Source: Phaeovulum vinaykumarii
GTDB lineage: Bacteria; Pseudomonadota; Alphaproteobacteria; Rhodobacterales; Rhodobacteraceae
DNA: 64,000 nucleotides
Reading direction: 5' to 3'
Assembly (NCBI RefSeq): GCF_900156695.1
Contig: NZ_FTOM01000005.1
Location: 124,001 to 188,000 of the forward strand
In this document: positions 19,993 through 28,509 of the stretch, one piece after another
Layout: each line of letters opens with the position of its first letter
Numbering within the stretch: position 1 is the first letter of the stretch
Program-made: the position numbers and the translations under genes
Notes under the pieces: model-generated
Database searches by the model: none
What the model was told of the DNA's origin: nothing
What the model saw: only the letters and a program-made list of their open reading frames with translations

Positions 19993-22900
19993 TCAGGTGC
20001 GGAAGACGCGGTAGATGGCCGGGATCACCAGCACCGTCAGCAGCGTCGAACTCAGGAGCCCGAAGAGCAGCGAGATCGCCAGCCCCTGGAAGATCGGGTC
20101 GGCCAGGATCACCGCCGCGCCGATCATCGCCGCCAGCGCCGTCAGCAGGATCGGCTTGAAGCGGATGGCGCCGGCCTCGATCAGGATATCCACCTTGGTC
20201 TTGCCGGTGGTGTCGGCATGGCGGATGAAATCCACCAGCAGGATCGAGTTGCGCACGATGATCCCCGCCAGCGCGATGAAGCCGATCATCGAGGTGGCCG
20301 AGAACGGCGCATGGAACAGCCAGTGCCCGCCCATGATCCCGAGGAAGGTCAGCGGCACCGGGGTCAGGATGACCAGCGGCAGACGGAAGCTGCCGAATTG
20401 CGCCACGACCAGGATGTAGATCCCCAGAAGCGCCACCCCGAAGGCTGCGCCCATGTCGCGGAAGGTGACCCAGGTCACTTCCCATTCGCCGTCCCACAGC
20501 AGCGTGACGTGGCTTTCGTCCTCGGGCTGGCCATGCAGCGAGATGACCGGTTTCATCCCCTCGGGCCAGTCCATCTGGTCGAGCCGGTCCTCGACCGCCA
20601 GCATGCCATAGAGCGGCGCCTCGTAATCGCCCGCCAGCTCGGCGGTGACCATCTCGGCCGCGCGCCCGTTGTGGCGGAAGATCGGGAAGGAGGCGCGTTC
20701 CTCGGACACGCTGACCACATCGCCCAGCTCGACCACCCCGCGCGCGCCGGGCATCAGATTGGCCGGGATCGGGGTTGAAAGCGCAACCTCGTCCAGAACG
20801 TCCTGGCCGGGCGTGCGCTCCATCACGATCGGGATCGGGTGCCGACCGTCGCCGCGATGCGAATAGCCAAGCGTGGTCGAACCGTTCAGCATGCCGATCG
20901 TGTCGAAGACATCCGATTGCGCCACCTCGAAGAATTCGAGGTCGTCCGAGTTGATCCGCGCGCGCAGCCGGCGCGGCGCCACGCCGAAGCTGTCGTCGAC
21001 ATCGACGACGAAGGGCACCTCCTCGAAGGCCTGGCGAATGCGCGCGGCGGCGGCCCGGCGGGTCTCGGCGTCGGGTCCATAAACCTCGGCCAGAAGCGTG
21101 GCGATCACCGGCGGGCCCGGCGGGGGCTCGACCGTCTTGAGCACCGTCCCCGCGGGCAGATCGAGCCGCGAGATCCGCTCGCGCAGCTCGAGCGCAATGT
21201 CGTGGCTGGCGCGGTCGCGGTCGGCTTTGGGCAGCAGATTGACCTGGACATCGCCCTGGAACGGAGACTGGCGCAGATAGTAATGGCGCACCAGCCCGTT
21301 GAAGTTGAAGGGCGAGGCCGCCCCGGCATGCGTCTGGACCGACACCACCTCGGGCAGGTTCAGCACCTCGGCCGCGACCCGCTGGGCCACGGCATCGGTG
21401 GCCTCGACCGAAGCGCCCTCGGGCAGGTCGATCACCACCGACAGCTCGGACTTGTTGTCGAAGGGCAGCAGCTTGACGGTCACGTCCTTGGTGTAAAGCA
21501 GCCCCATCGAGCCGAAGGACACGACGACGGTGACCAGAAGGAAGGTCAGCGCGCGCGCCTTAGTGGCCAGGATCGGGCGCGCGACGCGGGCATAGAGCGC
21601 GCCCAGCCGCCCGCCGTGGGCATGGCCCTCGACATCATGGAGCGGCGCGCGCCCGGCAATCTTGACCATCAGCCAGGGGGTGATCATCACCGCCACGAAG
21701 AACGAGAAGATCATCGCCCCCGAGGCATTGGCCGGAATGGGCGACATGTAGGGCCCCATCAGCCCCGAGACCGCCAGCATCGGCAACAGCGCCGCGACCA
21801 CGGTCAGCGTGGCGACGATAGTGGGGTTGCCGACCTCGGCCACCGCCTCGATGGCGCGCTCGACCCGGCTGCCGCCGCGTTTCATGCCCCAGTGCCGGGC
21901 GATGTTCTCGATCACCACGATGGCGTCATCGACCAGGATCCCGATCGAGAAGATCAGCGCAAACAGGCTGACGCGGTTGAGCGTGTAGCCCATGAACCAC
22001 GCCGCAAACAGCGTGAGCAGGATGGTCACGGGAATGACGATGGCCACCACGACGGCCTCGCGCCAGCCGATCGCCGCCCAGACCAGCACGATGATCGAGA
22101 TCGTCGCCAGCCCGAGGTGGAACAGCAGTTCGTTGGCCTTCTCGTTGGCGGTCTCGCCATAGTCGCGGGTGATCTGCACCGCAACGCTGTCGGGGATGAT
22201 CGTGCCTTCCATCTCGTGCAGGCGGTGAATGATCGCCTCGCCCACGATGACGGCATTGGCCCCGGCGCGCTTGGCCACGGCCAGGGTAACGGCGGGCGTG
22301 CGCGCGGCGCTGCCATCCGCGGCGCGGGTGACATTGGCCACGATCGTGTCGGTGCCCCCTTCGGCAAAGGAGATGTCGGCCACGTCGCCCACATAGACCG
22401 GGCGGCCATCGCGCGTGGTCAGCAAAAGGCCCGCGATCTCGGCCGGGGTGGTCAGCGTCTGGCCCGCCACCAGCGAGATTTCCTCGCCCTGGTCATGGAT
22501 CATGCCGGTGCCGAAGACGCGGTTGGCCTCGGACAGCTTGCCCGAGAGCTGTTGCAGCGTCACCCCATAGAGCGCCAGCCGCTCGGGGTCGGGGGCGATG
22601 CGCAGGATCTCGGGGCTGTCGCCGACCAAATAGGTCAGGCCGACATTCTCGACCTTCATGATCTCGGTGCGCAAGGTGCGCGCGATCGCGGTCAGATCGG
22701 CGGCCGAGACCGGCGGGCCGTCGGCGCGCCCCGACAGCGTGATCGCGGCAATGGCCACGTCGTCGATGCCGCGGCCCACCACGAGCGGCTCGTCGATGCC
22801 GACGGGGACGCGGTCCATGTTGGCGCGCACCTTCTCGTGCACGCGCAGGATCGCGGCATCCGACGAGGTGCCGACCTCGAAGCGCGCCATGACCAGCGCC

Positions 22901-23238
22901 TGGTCGTCGTTGGTCTGGGAATAGACATGTTCGACGCCGTTGATGGCCTTGACGATGGTCTCCATCGGCTCGGTGACCAGGCGCACGGCATCCTCGGCGC
23001 GCAGCCCCGGCGCCGAGATGTGGATATCCACCATCGGGACCGAGATCTGGGGCTCTTCCTCGCGCGGCAGGCTGACCAGCGCCAGAAGGCCCGCCGCCAG
23101 CGCCGCCATCACCATCAGGGGCGTCAGCGGCGAACGGATGAAGGCGCGTGTCAGGAACCCGGCCAGGCCCAGCTTGACCTTGGCAGGCGCGCCCCCGGAC
23201 GCGTTTTCGGGGCCCGCGGTCGTGGGATCATTGCTCAT
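19993..23238 (-). CDS. RND-type efflux permease (AcrB/CusA superfamily)
   Basis: Proton-driven inner-membrane exporter of 1081 residues. It has the RND plan: a first helix near 35-55, a periplasmic porter loop, a bundle with GILVDDAIVVIENIARH carrying the paired aspartates of helix 4, a second large loop, and a C-terminal bundle with GFIALAGIIVRNSILLVDF. The sequence is of the short-adaptor hydrophobic-substrate/uncharacterised group and not a clear metal pump. The ATG at 23236-23238 is preceded by AAGGGG and overlaps the adaptor gene by 11 bases, so the two are coupled. No outer-membrane factor is adjacent. Likely controlled from the site upstream of the adaptor gene. Confidence 0.93.
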   Translation of the reverse strand: MSNDPTTAGPENASGGAPAKVKLGLAGFLTRAFIRSPLTPLMVMAALAAGLLALVSLPREEEPQISVPMVDIHISAPGLRAEDAVRLVTEPMETIVKAINGVEHVYSQTNDDQALVMARFEVGTSSDAAILRVHEKVRANMDRVPVGIDEPLVVGRGIDDVAIAAITLSGRADGPPVSAADLTAIARTLRTEIMKVENVGLTYLVGDSPEILRIAPDPERLALYGVTLQQLSGKLSEANRVFGTGMIHDQGEEISLVAGQTLTTPAEIAGLLLTTRDGRPVYVGDVADISFAEGGTDTIVANVTRAADGSAARTPAVTLAVAKRAGANAVIVGEAIIHRLHEMEGTIIPDSVAVQITRDYGETANEKANELLFHLGLATISIIVLVWAAIGWREAVVVAIVIPVTILLTLFAAWFMGYTLNRVSLFALIFSIGILVDDAIVVIENIARHWGMKRGGSRVERAIEAVAEVGNPTIVATLTVVAALLPMLAVSGLMGPYMSPIPANASGAMIFSFFVAVMITPWLMVKIAGRAPLHDVEGHAHGGRLGALYARVARPILATKARALTFLLVTVVVSFGSMGLLYTKDVTVKLLPFDNKSELSVVIDLPEGASVEATDAVAQRVAAEVLNLPEVVSVQTHAGAASPFNFNGLVRHYYLRQSPFQGDVQVNLLPKADRDRASHDIALELRERISRLDLPAGTVLKTVEPPPGPPVIATLLAEVYGPDAETRRAAAARIRQAFEEVPFVVDVDDSFGVAPRRLRARINSDDLEFFEVAQSDVFDTIGMLNGSTTLGYSHRGDGRHPIPIVMERTPGQDVLDEVALSTPIPANLMPGARGVVELGDVVSVSEERASFPIFRHNGRAAEMVTAELAGDYEAPLYGMLAVEDRLDQMDWPEGMKPVISLHGQPEDESHVTLLWDGEWEVTWVTFRDMGAAFGVALLGIYILVVAQFGSFRLPLVILTPVPLTFLGIMGGHWLFHAPFSATSMIGFIALAGIIVRNSILLVDFIRHADTTGKTKVDILIEAGAIRFKPILLTALAAMIGAAVILADPIFQGLAISLLFGLLSSTLLTVLVIPAIYRVFRT

Positions 23239-24229
23239 GGGCCGCCCCTTCCGCACCGATCATCACCAGATCGCCTTCGGCAAGGCCCGAGACGATCTCG
23301 ACCATCTCGACGCCGTCGATTTCCTCGACCGCCGCGGGCACCACCGCCACTTCAAGCGCGCGGCCGCCATCGGCCAGCACGGTCACAAAATCAAGCCCCG
23401 CGCGCGTGGCCAGCGCCGCCTTGGGCACCACCAGCGCCGCACGCCGGCCCAGCGGCACCCGCACCAGAACCCGCGCATCCACGAAGGCCGCGTCGAGGTT
23501 CTCGACCTCGACATCGGCCAGAACGCGGCCGTTCTCGATCTGCGGATAGACCTTGGCCAGACGCCCCTGCCCCGCGGACCCCGCCGACTCGATGGCGATG
23601 GCGGCGCCCTCGTGCAGAAGGCCCGCATGGCGTTCGGGCAGCGCCAGGCGCAGGTAGAAGCCGCCGCCGCCGATGGTGGCGACGGTCTCGCCCGCCATCA
23701 CCACCGCCCCGCGCGCCACCGGCACCGACAGCACCCGCCCCGCCAGCGGCGCCAGCACGTCGCCCTCGGCGGCCTGCTGCTCGATCACGCGGCGGCTGGC
23801 CTGCTTGGCGGCGATGGTGTTTTCCAGAACGTTGACCTGGGTGCGCAGCGCGTCCAGCCGCTGTTCGGTGGTCACGCCGCGAGCGCGCAGTTCCTCGCCG
23901 CGCTTCAGCTCGGCGCGCGCATTCTCCAGCTCGGCCCGCAGCGCCTCAAGCTCGGCATCCGACGCCTTGAGCTGGATCGCGATCTTCTCGTCGACGATCC
24001 GCGCGATGGGCTGGCCCGCGGTCACGCTGTCGCCCTCGGAGACCGCCAGCGCGACCAGCGTGCCGCCCAGCCGGGCGCGGGCGGGGATGGAATCGCGCGC
24101 CTCGACGCGGGCATAGACCGCCTTCCAGTCGGTCAGCTCGACCCGTCGGGCGGGCACGGGCCCTTCGGCAACGCTGGCCGTGGCGGCACACAGCAACACC
24201 AGGCAGGCGGTCATCACGGCTCTGAGCAT
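23228..24229 (-). CDS. RND efflux periplasmic adaptor (membrane fusion protein)
   Basis: HlyD-like adaptor bridging the RND permease to an outer-membrane channel. The 333 residues begin with a Sec signal peptide (about 1-21, hydrophobic core [15 protein letters not shown]). A lipoyl half-motif [20 protein letters not shown] follows near 50-70, then an alpha-helical hairpin (about 90-150, Glu/Arg/Ala-rich coiled coil), the second lipoyl half with [20 protein letters not shown], and beta-barrel domains. First gene of the operon; the upstream 50 bases carry an ATTC-N8-GAAT palindrome. Confidence 0.92.
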   Translation of the reverse strand: MLRAVMTACLVLLCAATASVAEGPVPARRVELTDWKAVYARVEARDSIPARARLGGTLVALAVSEGDSVTAGQPIARIVDEKIAIQLKASDAELEALRAELENARAELKRGEELRARGVTTEQRLDALRTQVNVLENTIAAKQASRRVIEQQAAEGDVLAPLAGRVLSVPVARGAVVMAGETVATIGGGGFYLRLALPERHAGLLHEGAAIAIESAGSAGQGRLAKVYPQIENGRVLADVEVENLDAAFVDARVLVRVPLGRRAALVVPKAALATRAGLDFVTVLADGGRALEVAVVPAAVEEIDGVEMVEIVSGLAEGDLVMIGAEGAAHEQ

Positions 24230-24255
24230 CTGGCTCTCCTCGGATCGGCAGGGAT

Positions 24256-24281
24256 ATATTCACATTCGCCGTTTTGAATAT
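24256..24281. promoter_or_regulatory. Candidate SqrR/BigR operator upstream of the RND operon
   Basis: Outer arms ATATTC (24256-24261) and GAATAT (24276-24281) are perfect inverted repeats 14 bases apart. Nested inside is ATTC (24264-24267)-N8-GAAT (24276-24279), the operator consensus I recall for SqrR. The site is 27-52 bases before the adaptor start, in the most AT-rich stretch of the region, so it probably overlaps the promoter. Confidence 0.65.
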
Positions 24282-24485
24282 GACCTGTTCGCGTCGATTT
24301 CAACCCCAAATCGGTCCCCGCGCAAGCGGCGTGACCTGCGCGCCGCACCCCTTCGGCCCGCCGGGCGGCGATCTTCCCCGCGGCGGCGCGATCGGCTATG
24401 GGAAAGCCAGCCGGGGGCGCCGCTGCCGATCCGCCGCGCGCCGATCCGCCTTCAACCGACCGCATCAACCGTTCCGAGGTCCGCC

Positions 24486-25778
24486 ATGCATGACATCCGC
24501 GCCATCCGCGAAAACCCTGCCGCCTTCGATGCCGCGCTGTCGCGCCGGGGGCTGGCGGCGATGTCGGCCGAGGTGCTGGCCCTCGACGAGGCCCGCCGCG
24601 CCTGCATCCAGGCCGCCGAAACGGCGCAAGCCGCGCAGAATGCCGCCTCGAAACAGGTCGGCGCGGCCAAGGCCCGCGGCGACGAGGCCGAATTCGAGCG
24701 CCTGCGCGCGCTGGTGGGCGAGAAGAAGGCCGAGGTGGCCAGCCTGACCGCCGAGGCCGGCGCGCGGGACGCGGCGCTGCGCGATCTGCTGATGACCATT
24801 CCCAACCTGCCCGCCGCCGACACGCCCGATGGCGCCGACGAGGCCGACAATGTCGAGGTGAAACGCTGGGGCACCCCGCGCGCCTTCGACTTTGCCCCGC
24901 GCGAGCATTACCAGCTTGCCGCCGTGCAGGCGGGCATGGATTTCGAGGCGGCGGCGAAACTTTCGGGGGCGCGCTTCGTCGTGCTGTCGGGGGCGGTGGC
25001 GCGGGTTCACCGGGCGCTGGCGCAATACATGCTCGACACCCATGTCGAGAGCCACGGCCTGGCCGAGACCTGGACCCCCGTCCTCGTCCGTCCCGAGATG
25101 ATGTATGGCACGGGCCAATTGCCCAAGTTCGGCGAGGACAGCTATGAGACCACGAACGGCTGGTGGCTGGTGCCGACCGCCGAGGTGACGCTGACCAACC
25201 TGGTCAACGGCGAGATCCTCGAGGCCGCCAGCCTGCCGCGCCGCCATGTCGCCCATACGCAATGCTTCCGCTCCGAGGCCGGCAGCGCGGGCCGCGACAC
25301 CGCCGGGATGCTGCGCCAGCACCAGTTCGAGAAGGTCGAGATGGTGTCGATCACCCGCCCCGAAGAGTCGGAGGCCGAGCACGAGCGCATGACCCGCTGC
25401 GCCGAAGCCATCCTCGAGGGGCTGGAGCTGCCCTATCGCCGCGTCGTGCTGTGCACCGGCGACATGGGCTTCGGCGCGATCAAGACGCATGATCTGGAAG
25501 TGTGGCTGCCCGGTCAGGACACCTACCGCGAAATCTCGTCGGTCTCCAATTGCGGGGATTTCCAGGCGCGGCGCATGAACGCCCGCTTCCGTCCGGCCGA
25601 AGGCGCCAAGCCCGAATTCGTGCATACGCTGAACGGCTCGGGGCTGGCGGTGGGGCGCACGCTGATCGCGGTGCTGGAAAACGGCCAGCAGGCGGATGGC
25701 TCGGTCACGCTGCCCGCGGCGCTGGTGCCCTATCTGGGCGGGCGCAGCACGCTGACGGCCGAGGGCGCGCTGGCCTGA
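24486..25778 (+). CDS. serS: Seryl-tRNA synthetase
   Basis: Charges tRNA-Ser (and tRNA-Sec if present). The 430 residues start [22 protein letters not shown], followed by the long tRNA-binding antiparallel coiled coil (about 25-105). The class II catalytic core has [35 protein letters not shown] (motif 2), and [17 protein letters not shown] (motif 3). The ATG at 24486 matches the conserved N-terminus; earlier in-frame codons are not conserved. Length is standard and it appears monocistronic. Confidence 0.97.
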   Translation: MHDIRAIRENPAAFDAALSRRGLAAMSAEVLALDEARRACIQAAETAQAAQNAASKQVGAAKARGDEAEFERLRALVGEKKAEVASLTAEAGARDAALRDLLMTIPNLPAADTPDGADEADNVEVKRWGTPRAFDFAPREHYQLAAVQAGMDFEAAAKLSGARFVVLSGAVARVHRALAQYMLDTHVESHGLAETWTPVLVRPEMMYGTGQLPKFGEDSYETTNGWWLVPTAEVTLTNLVNGEILEAASLPRRHVAHTQCFRSEAGSAGRDTAGMLRQHQFEKVEMVSITRPEESEAEHERMTRCAEAILEGLELPYRRVVLCTGDMGFGAIKTHDLEVWLPGQDTYREISSVSNCGDFQARRMNARFRPAEGAKPEFVHTLNGSGLAVGRTLIAVLENGQQADGSVTLPAALVPYLGGRSTLTAEGALA

Positions 25779-25836
25779 GCCGCGCCCGATCTTTTCCGGT
25801 TCTGATCTTCGGGTTCTGACCCCGGCCTTGGCGGCC

Positions 25837-26301
25837 TTACCCCGCCGCCAGGGCGTGTTCCAGCAACACGGCCAGCGCCTCGAGATCGGCGGGGGCCAGG
25901 CGTTCGGGCCCCATCCCCTCGCCGGTCTTGACGATCCCCCAGCGGCCCCATTGCCGGGCAAGGACGATCCCGTCGCCCACCTCGAAACGCGCCCCGCGCA
26001 GCGGCACGCGCCCCAGGATGTCATCGCGCAGCACCGCAATCAGGCACCGGACCGTGGGGGGCGCGGCGGGAAAGATATGAAGCCCGTCCGAGCCGCCGGT
26101 GAAGATGACCGGCGTGGCGGGATCGGCGCAATGCACGAGCTTGAGGCCCGACAAGGGCAGCGAATACTGGACCTGCGGCACCGCCCACGGCCCCCCGATG
26201 CGAAAGAAGGCCGGCAGCACACGCGCCGAGACCCCCGGCGGCAGGTCTTGCAGAACGGGCGGCGGGGCGACGTTTCGGGGCCCCACGTCAGGCGGCCTCA
26301 C
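25837..26301 (-). CDS. Conserved-looking hypothetical protein
   Basis: I do not recognise this 154-residue protein. It is soluble, with no signal peptide or membrane helix. It contains LPAFFRIGGPWAVPQVQYS, a strand-rich middle with TPVIFTGGSDGLHIFPA, and a C-terminal helix (LEALAVLLEHALAAG). The only start compatible with full length is a GTG at 26299-26301 with a poor ribosome site, so the true start may be internal. It follows the HNH nuclease gene by 75 bases on the same strand and may share its transcript. Codon use is like its neighbours, with third positions strongly G/C, which supports real coding. Confidence 0.6.
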   Translation of the reverse strand: MRPPDVGPRNVAPPPVLQDLPPGVSARVLPAFFRIGGPWAVPQVQYSLPLSGLKLVHCADPATPVIFTGGSDGLHIFPAAPPTVRCLIAVLRDDILGRVPLRGARFEVGDGIVLARQWGRWGIVKTGEGMGPERLAPADLEALAVLLEHALAAG

Positions 26302-26376
26302 CGCGGCACCGACACATGATCTTTGTCGCGCATCATCCTGATCCCACGCACAGATCGCGCGCCCCTGCGCGCGTCA

Positions 26377-26961
26377 TCAATGCTCTATCTCTGCATCCCA
26401 ATACAGGAAATCGAGCCAGGTCTGATGCAGTTCCGCCTGCGCCAGCGGCAGTTTGCGCGCGGCGGCGTCCAGCTGATGGGGGCTGGGCTCGAACGGCACG
26501 CGCATCAGCTTCATCCCGGCCTCGCGCGGGGTCTTGTTGCCCTTGCGCAGATTGTCGGCCGAACAACAGGCCACGATGTTTTCCCACGAGGTGCGCCCCC
26601 CGCGCGAGCGCGGCACCACATGATCGAACGTCAGCTCGCGCGCCGAAAAGCGCCCGCCGCAATATTGGCAGCGGAATTCGTCGCGCAGGAACAGATGATA
26701 GCGCGTGAAGGCCACCTTGCGCCGCTTGCGATAGCGTTTGAGCGCCACGACGGCGGGCACCTCGAAGGCGCCGCTGCCCGAACGCGCGACGACATCGTCA
26801 TAGGTCTTCACCTGGATGACACGTTCCTGCATCACCGCAACGAAGGCGGTCTGCCAGGACCAGACCGACAGCGGCGCCCAGGACAGGGGCTGCATGTCGG
26901 CATTCAGGACCAGCGTGCGCAGATGCGCCAGATCGGGGCCCGAGCGGAGCGGAGCGTTCAT
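26377..26961 (-). CDS. HNH endonuclease family protein
   Basis: Predicted metal-dependent nuclease of 194 residues. The N-terminal about 85 residues (VLNADMQPLSWAPLSVWSWQ) precede a complete HNH core: zinc knuckle CxxC at 98/101, the DH pair at 113-114 in TFDHVVPRSRGG, Asn128, and NLRKGNKTP at 137-145. This stand-alone type is widespread in alphaproteobacteria and is not tied to a restriction system; its target is unknown. A G-run five bases before the ATG acts as ribosome site. A strong terminator hairpin sits only about 14-45 bases upstream of the start, so expression may depend on read-through of the leader or ncRNA at 26975-27252. Confidence 0.88.
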   Translation of the reverse strand: MNAPLRSGPDLAHLRTLVLNADMQPLSWAPLSVWSWQTAFVAVMQERVIQVKTYDDVVARSGSGAFEVPAVVALKRYRKRRKVAFTRYHLFLRDEFRCQYCGGRFSARELTFDHVVPRSRGGRTSWENIVACCSADNLRKGNKTPREAGMKLMRVPFEPSPHQLDAAARKLPLAQAELHQTWLDFLYWDAEIEH

Positions 26962-26974
26962 GCGCGCCCCCCCC

Positions 26975-27007
26975 GAAAAGACGAAAAGCGCGTGCCGGGC
27001 ACGCGCT
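26975..27007 (-). terminator. Intrinsic terminator upstream of the HNH gene
   Basis: On the minus strand AGCGCGTG-N5-CACGCGCT forms an 8-bp perfect stem followed by TTTCGTCTTTTC. It ends about 14 bases before the HNH start codon. Confidence 0.8.
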
Positions 27008-27252
27008 CTTGCGAAGGGATGGCAATGTCGGCGCACAGATGCCCCGAACAGCTCAGGGGCTCGACCCACCGGGTCCGGCTGGGGGCGGCGCGGCGCGTTC
27101 GGGGCGCGACGCGGTCCATCCGGGGGGCGGCGCAGACATCCGGGCGGGCTGGGCGCCCCGGACCACCGGATTTGCCGCATATTCGGGCGTGAGGAGCAGA
27201 CATCGACGGGTTCCCGCTTGATCGGGGGTCGTCGCAGAGCGCGCGGCCCCTA
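26975..27252 (-). ncRNA. Candidate structured small RNA or attenuated leader upstream of the HNH gene
   Basis: This 278-base interval is bounded by a good sigma-70 promoter (27259-27286) and an intrinsic terminator (26975-27007), all on the minus strand. The transcript's 5' end (GCGCGCTCTGCG, just after the start) can pair with its 3' end (CGCAAGAGCGCGT) in about 12 bp with one bulge, closing the molecule like 6S, SRP or RNase P RNAs. A further long-range pair, CGATGTC with GACATTG, lies inside. No conserved-looking reading frame is present. It does not resemble tmRNA, SRP RNA or RNase P RNA to my eye; a 6S-type identity can be neither shown nor excluded. Alternatively it is the 5' leader of the HNH gene with an attenuator. 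Confidence 0.5.
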
Positions 27253-27258
27253 GCTTCG

Positions 27259-27286
27259 ACTATATATCGCGGTTGGGCGCTGGCAA
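27259..27286 (-). promoter_or_regulatory. Sigma-70-type promoter
   Basis: On the minus strand TTGCCA (27281-27286), a 16-base spacer, and TATAGT (27259-27264): five of six and four to five of six consensus bases. The -10 lies in a rare AT-rich run (TATATAT). Transcription should start near 27252 and run towards the HNH gene. Confidence 0.7.
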
Positions 27287-27420
27287 GCGCGCAATACCAC
27301 GATGCCTGCGGGCTTAGCGGGCGGCTGTGACATGGATATGACGGCGCCCGGATCTGCCCGGAAAACGGGCAGCACGCGAAGATGGGGGCCAAAGACGGGG
27401 CCAGAAACGGGTGGGGGCGC

Positions 27421-27453
27421 AACAAGACAAAGCCCCGGATGCACGATCCGGGG
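27421..27453 (-). terminator. Terminator after the 38-residue small protein gene
   Basis: CCCCGGAT (27433-27440)-5-base loop-ATCCGGGG (27446-27453) is an 8-bp perfect stem. On the minus strand it is followed by CTTTGTCTTGTT. It lies about 100 bases past the small-protein stop. Confidence 0.75.
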
Positions 27454-27555
27454 CCAGATGCAGGCTTCAGTCACGGCAGGCCTGTCAGATCACAGGCAAG
27501 ACAATCACGCAGGCGGAATGCGCATGAAAGCGAAGCCCCCCTTGCGCACAGCGCT

Positions 27556-27672
27556 TCAGCGGCGGGCGCGCACCCGAACGGGCACGGGACGCGGCGCGGG
27601 CTTGGGCAAGGCCCAGAGCGCAGCCGTTCCAAGAACGATCAGCGCGGACGCGGAGAGAAGAGCCAGTTGCAT
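27556..27672 (-). CDS. 38-residue small membrane protein
   Basis: I do not recognise a family. The peptide is MQLALLSASALIVLGTAALW followed by a Pro/Arg-rich tail ending VRARR: one membrane helix (about 3-20) and a positively charged cytoplasmic tail. The coding case rests on an excellent ribosome site (GGGAGGT six bases before the ATG), a heat-shock-type promoter-like element just upstream (27703-27729), and a terminator downstream (27421-27453), which together make a compact single-gene unit. It could be a stress-induced small protein; function is unknown. Confidence 0.62.
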   Translation of the reverse strand: MQLALLSASALIVLGTAALWALPKPAPRPVPVRVRARR

Positions 27673-27702
27673 GATGCGACCTCCCGTGATGCTGATCTGA
27701 TG

Positions 27703-27729
27703 ATGGGGGTCCGGGAGGGGTGTTTCAAG
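27703..27729 (-). promoter_or_regulatory. RpoH-like promoter for the small protein
   Basis: Minus strand CTTGAAA (27723-27729), a 14-base spacer, then CCCCAT (27703-27708). This fits the heat-shock sigma factor consensus CTTGAAA/CCCCAT within the usual 11-16 spacing. The expected start is about 20-25 bases before the small-protein ATG. Confidence 0.5.
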
Positions 27730-27834
27730 CCTTTATCACGCTTTTGACATATTCGCGTCATGGCTGCTTTGCAAAAGCCACAACCCTGCCGCCCAACCCT
27801 GCCCGCTTCAGACCCGCCCGTTCTGACCCACCCG

Positions 27835-28509
27835 TCAGCCCGGCTCCGCCACCCCGAATCGGTCGCGGATGAAGCCGGCCGCAACCGACAGCCCCTCCAT
27901 CGAGATCGTGTGCCCCTCGCCGCGCATGACATGCCCGTAGGTCTCGAATCCCGCGCCCACCAGCGCCTCGCCGGCCAGGCGCATGTCCTCGAAGGGCACG
28001 ACCGGATCGGCATCGCCATGCACCAGAAGGACCGGCGGGCGCGAAACCGCCTCGGCGGCCAGCTGCTCGGGCACCAGAAGCCGCCCCGAGAAGGCCACGA
28101 TCCCCGCCACCGCTTCGGCCCGGCGCGGCGCCACATGCAGCGCCATCATCGTGCCCTGCGAGAATCCGAAAAGGATCAGCCGGTCGGGCGTCAGCCCCTC
28201 GTCGGCCAGAAGCCCGTCGATCCAGGCGTCGAGATCGGCCGCCGCCTGCGCCATGCCGGCGGCGGCTTCCTCCTGCGAGGAACCGTCCAGCCAGGGGATC
28301 GGGAACCATTGCCGCCCGAAGGGATTGCCGCGGCAGGGCTCGGGCGCATCGGCGGCCAGAAAGACCGTCTCGGGCAGATGCGGGGCCAGCGGATCGGCCA
28401 ACCCGATCAGATCGTTGGCGTCTGCCCCATAGCCATGCAGGAACGCCACCGCCGAGGTCGCCTTGCCCGCGCGCGCCGCGCGCCGTTCCGTCGCCAGTGT
28501 CCGGGTCAT
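27835..28509 (-). CDS. Alpha/beta hydrolase, carboxylesterase/phospholipase type
   Basis: Esterase of the carboxylesterase/lysophospholipase-like (PF02230) family, 224 residues. The catalytic triad is visible: nucleophile Ser117 in GFSQG, Asp168 in HGDADPVVP, and His200 in EGHTIS; the oxyanion region is FLHGYGAD at 23-30. No signal peptide, so cytoplasmic. Length is typical. Its ATG overlaps the stop of the DNA glycosylase gene by four bases (ATGA), so the two are coupled, although a shared function is not obvious. Natural substrate unknown. Confidence 0.9.
   Translation of the reverse strand: MTRTLATERRAARAGKATSAVAFLHGYGADANDLIGLADPLAPHLPETVFLAADAPEPCRGNPFGRQWFPIPWLDGSSQEEAAAGMAQAAADLDAWIDGLLADEGLTPDRLILFGFSQGTMMALHVAPRRAEAVAGIVAFSGRLLVPEQLAAEAVSRPPVLLVHGDADPVVPFEDMRLAGEALVGAGFETYGHVMRGEGHTISMEGLSVAAGFIRDRFGVAEPG

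Noticed and set aside
20839-23835. A 998-codon plus-strand frame opposite the RND permease
   Set aside because: Antisense shadow; no membrane or domain features, while the minus strand encodes a full-length RND protein.
26975-27252. tmRNA, SRP RNA or RNase P RNA
   Set aside because: None of their conserved cores is visible: no tag peptide or T-arm, no SRP tetraloop motif, no RNase P conserved regions. Two short matches to E. coli 6S RNA occur in reversed order and were judged chance.
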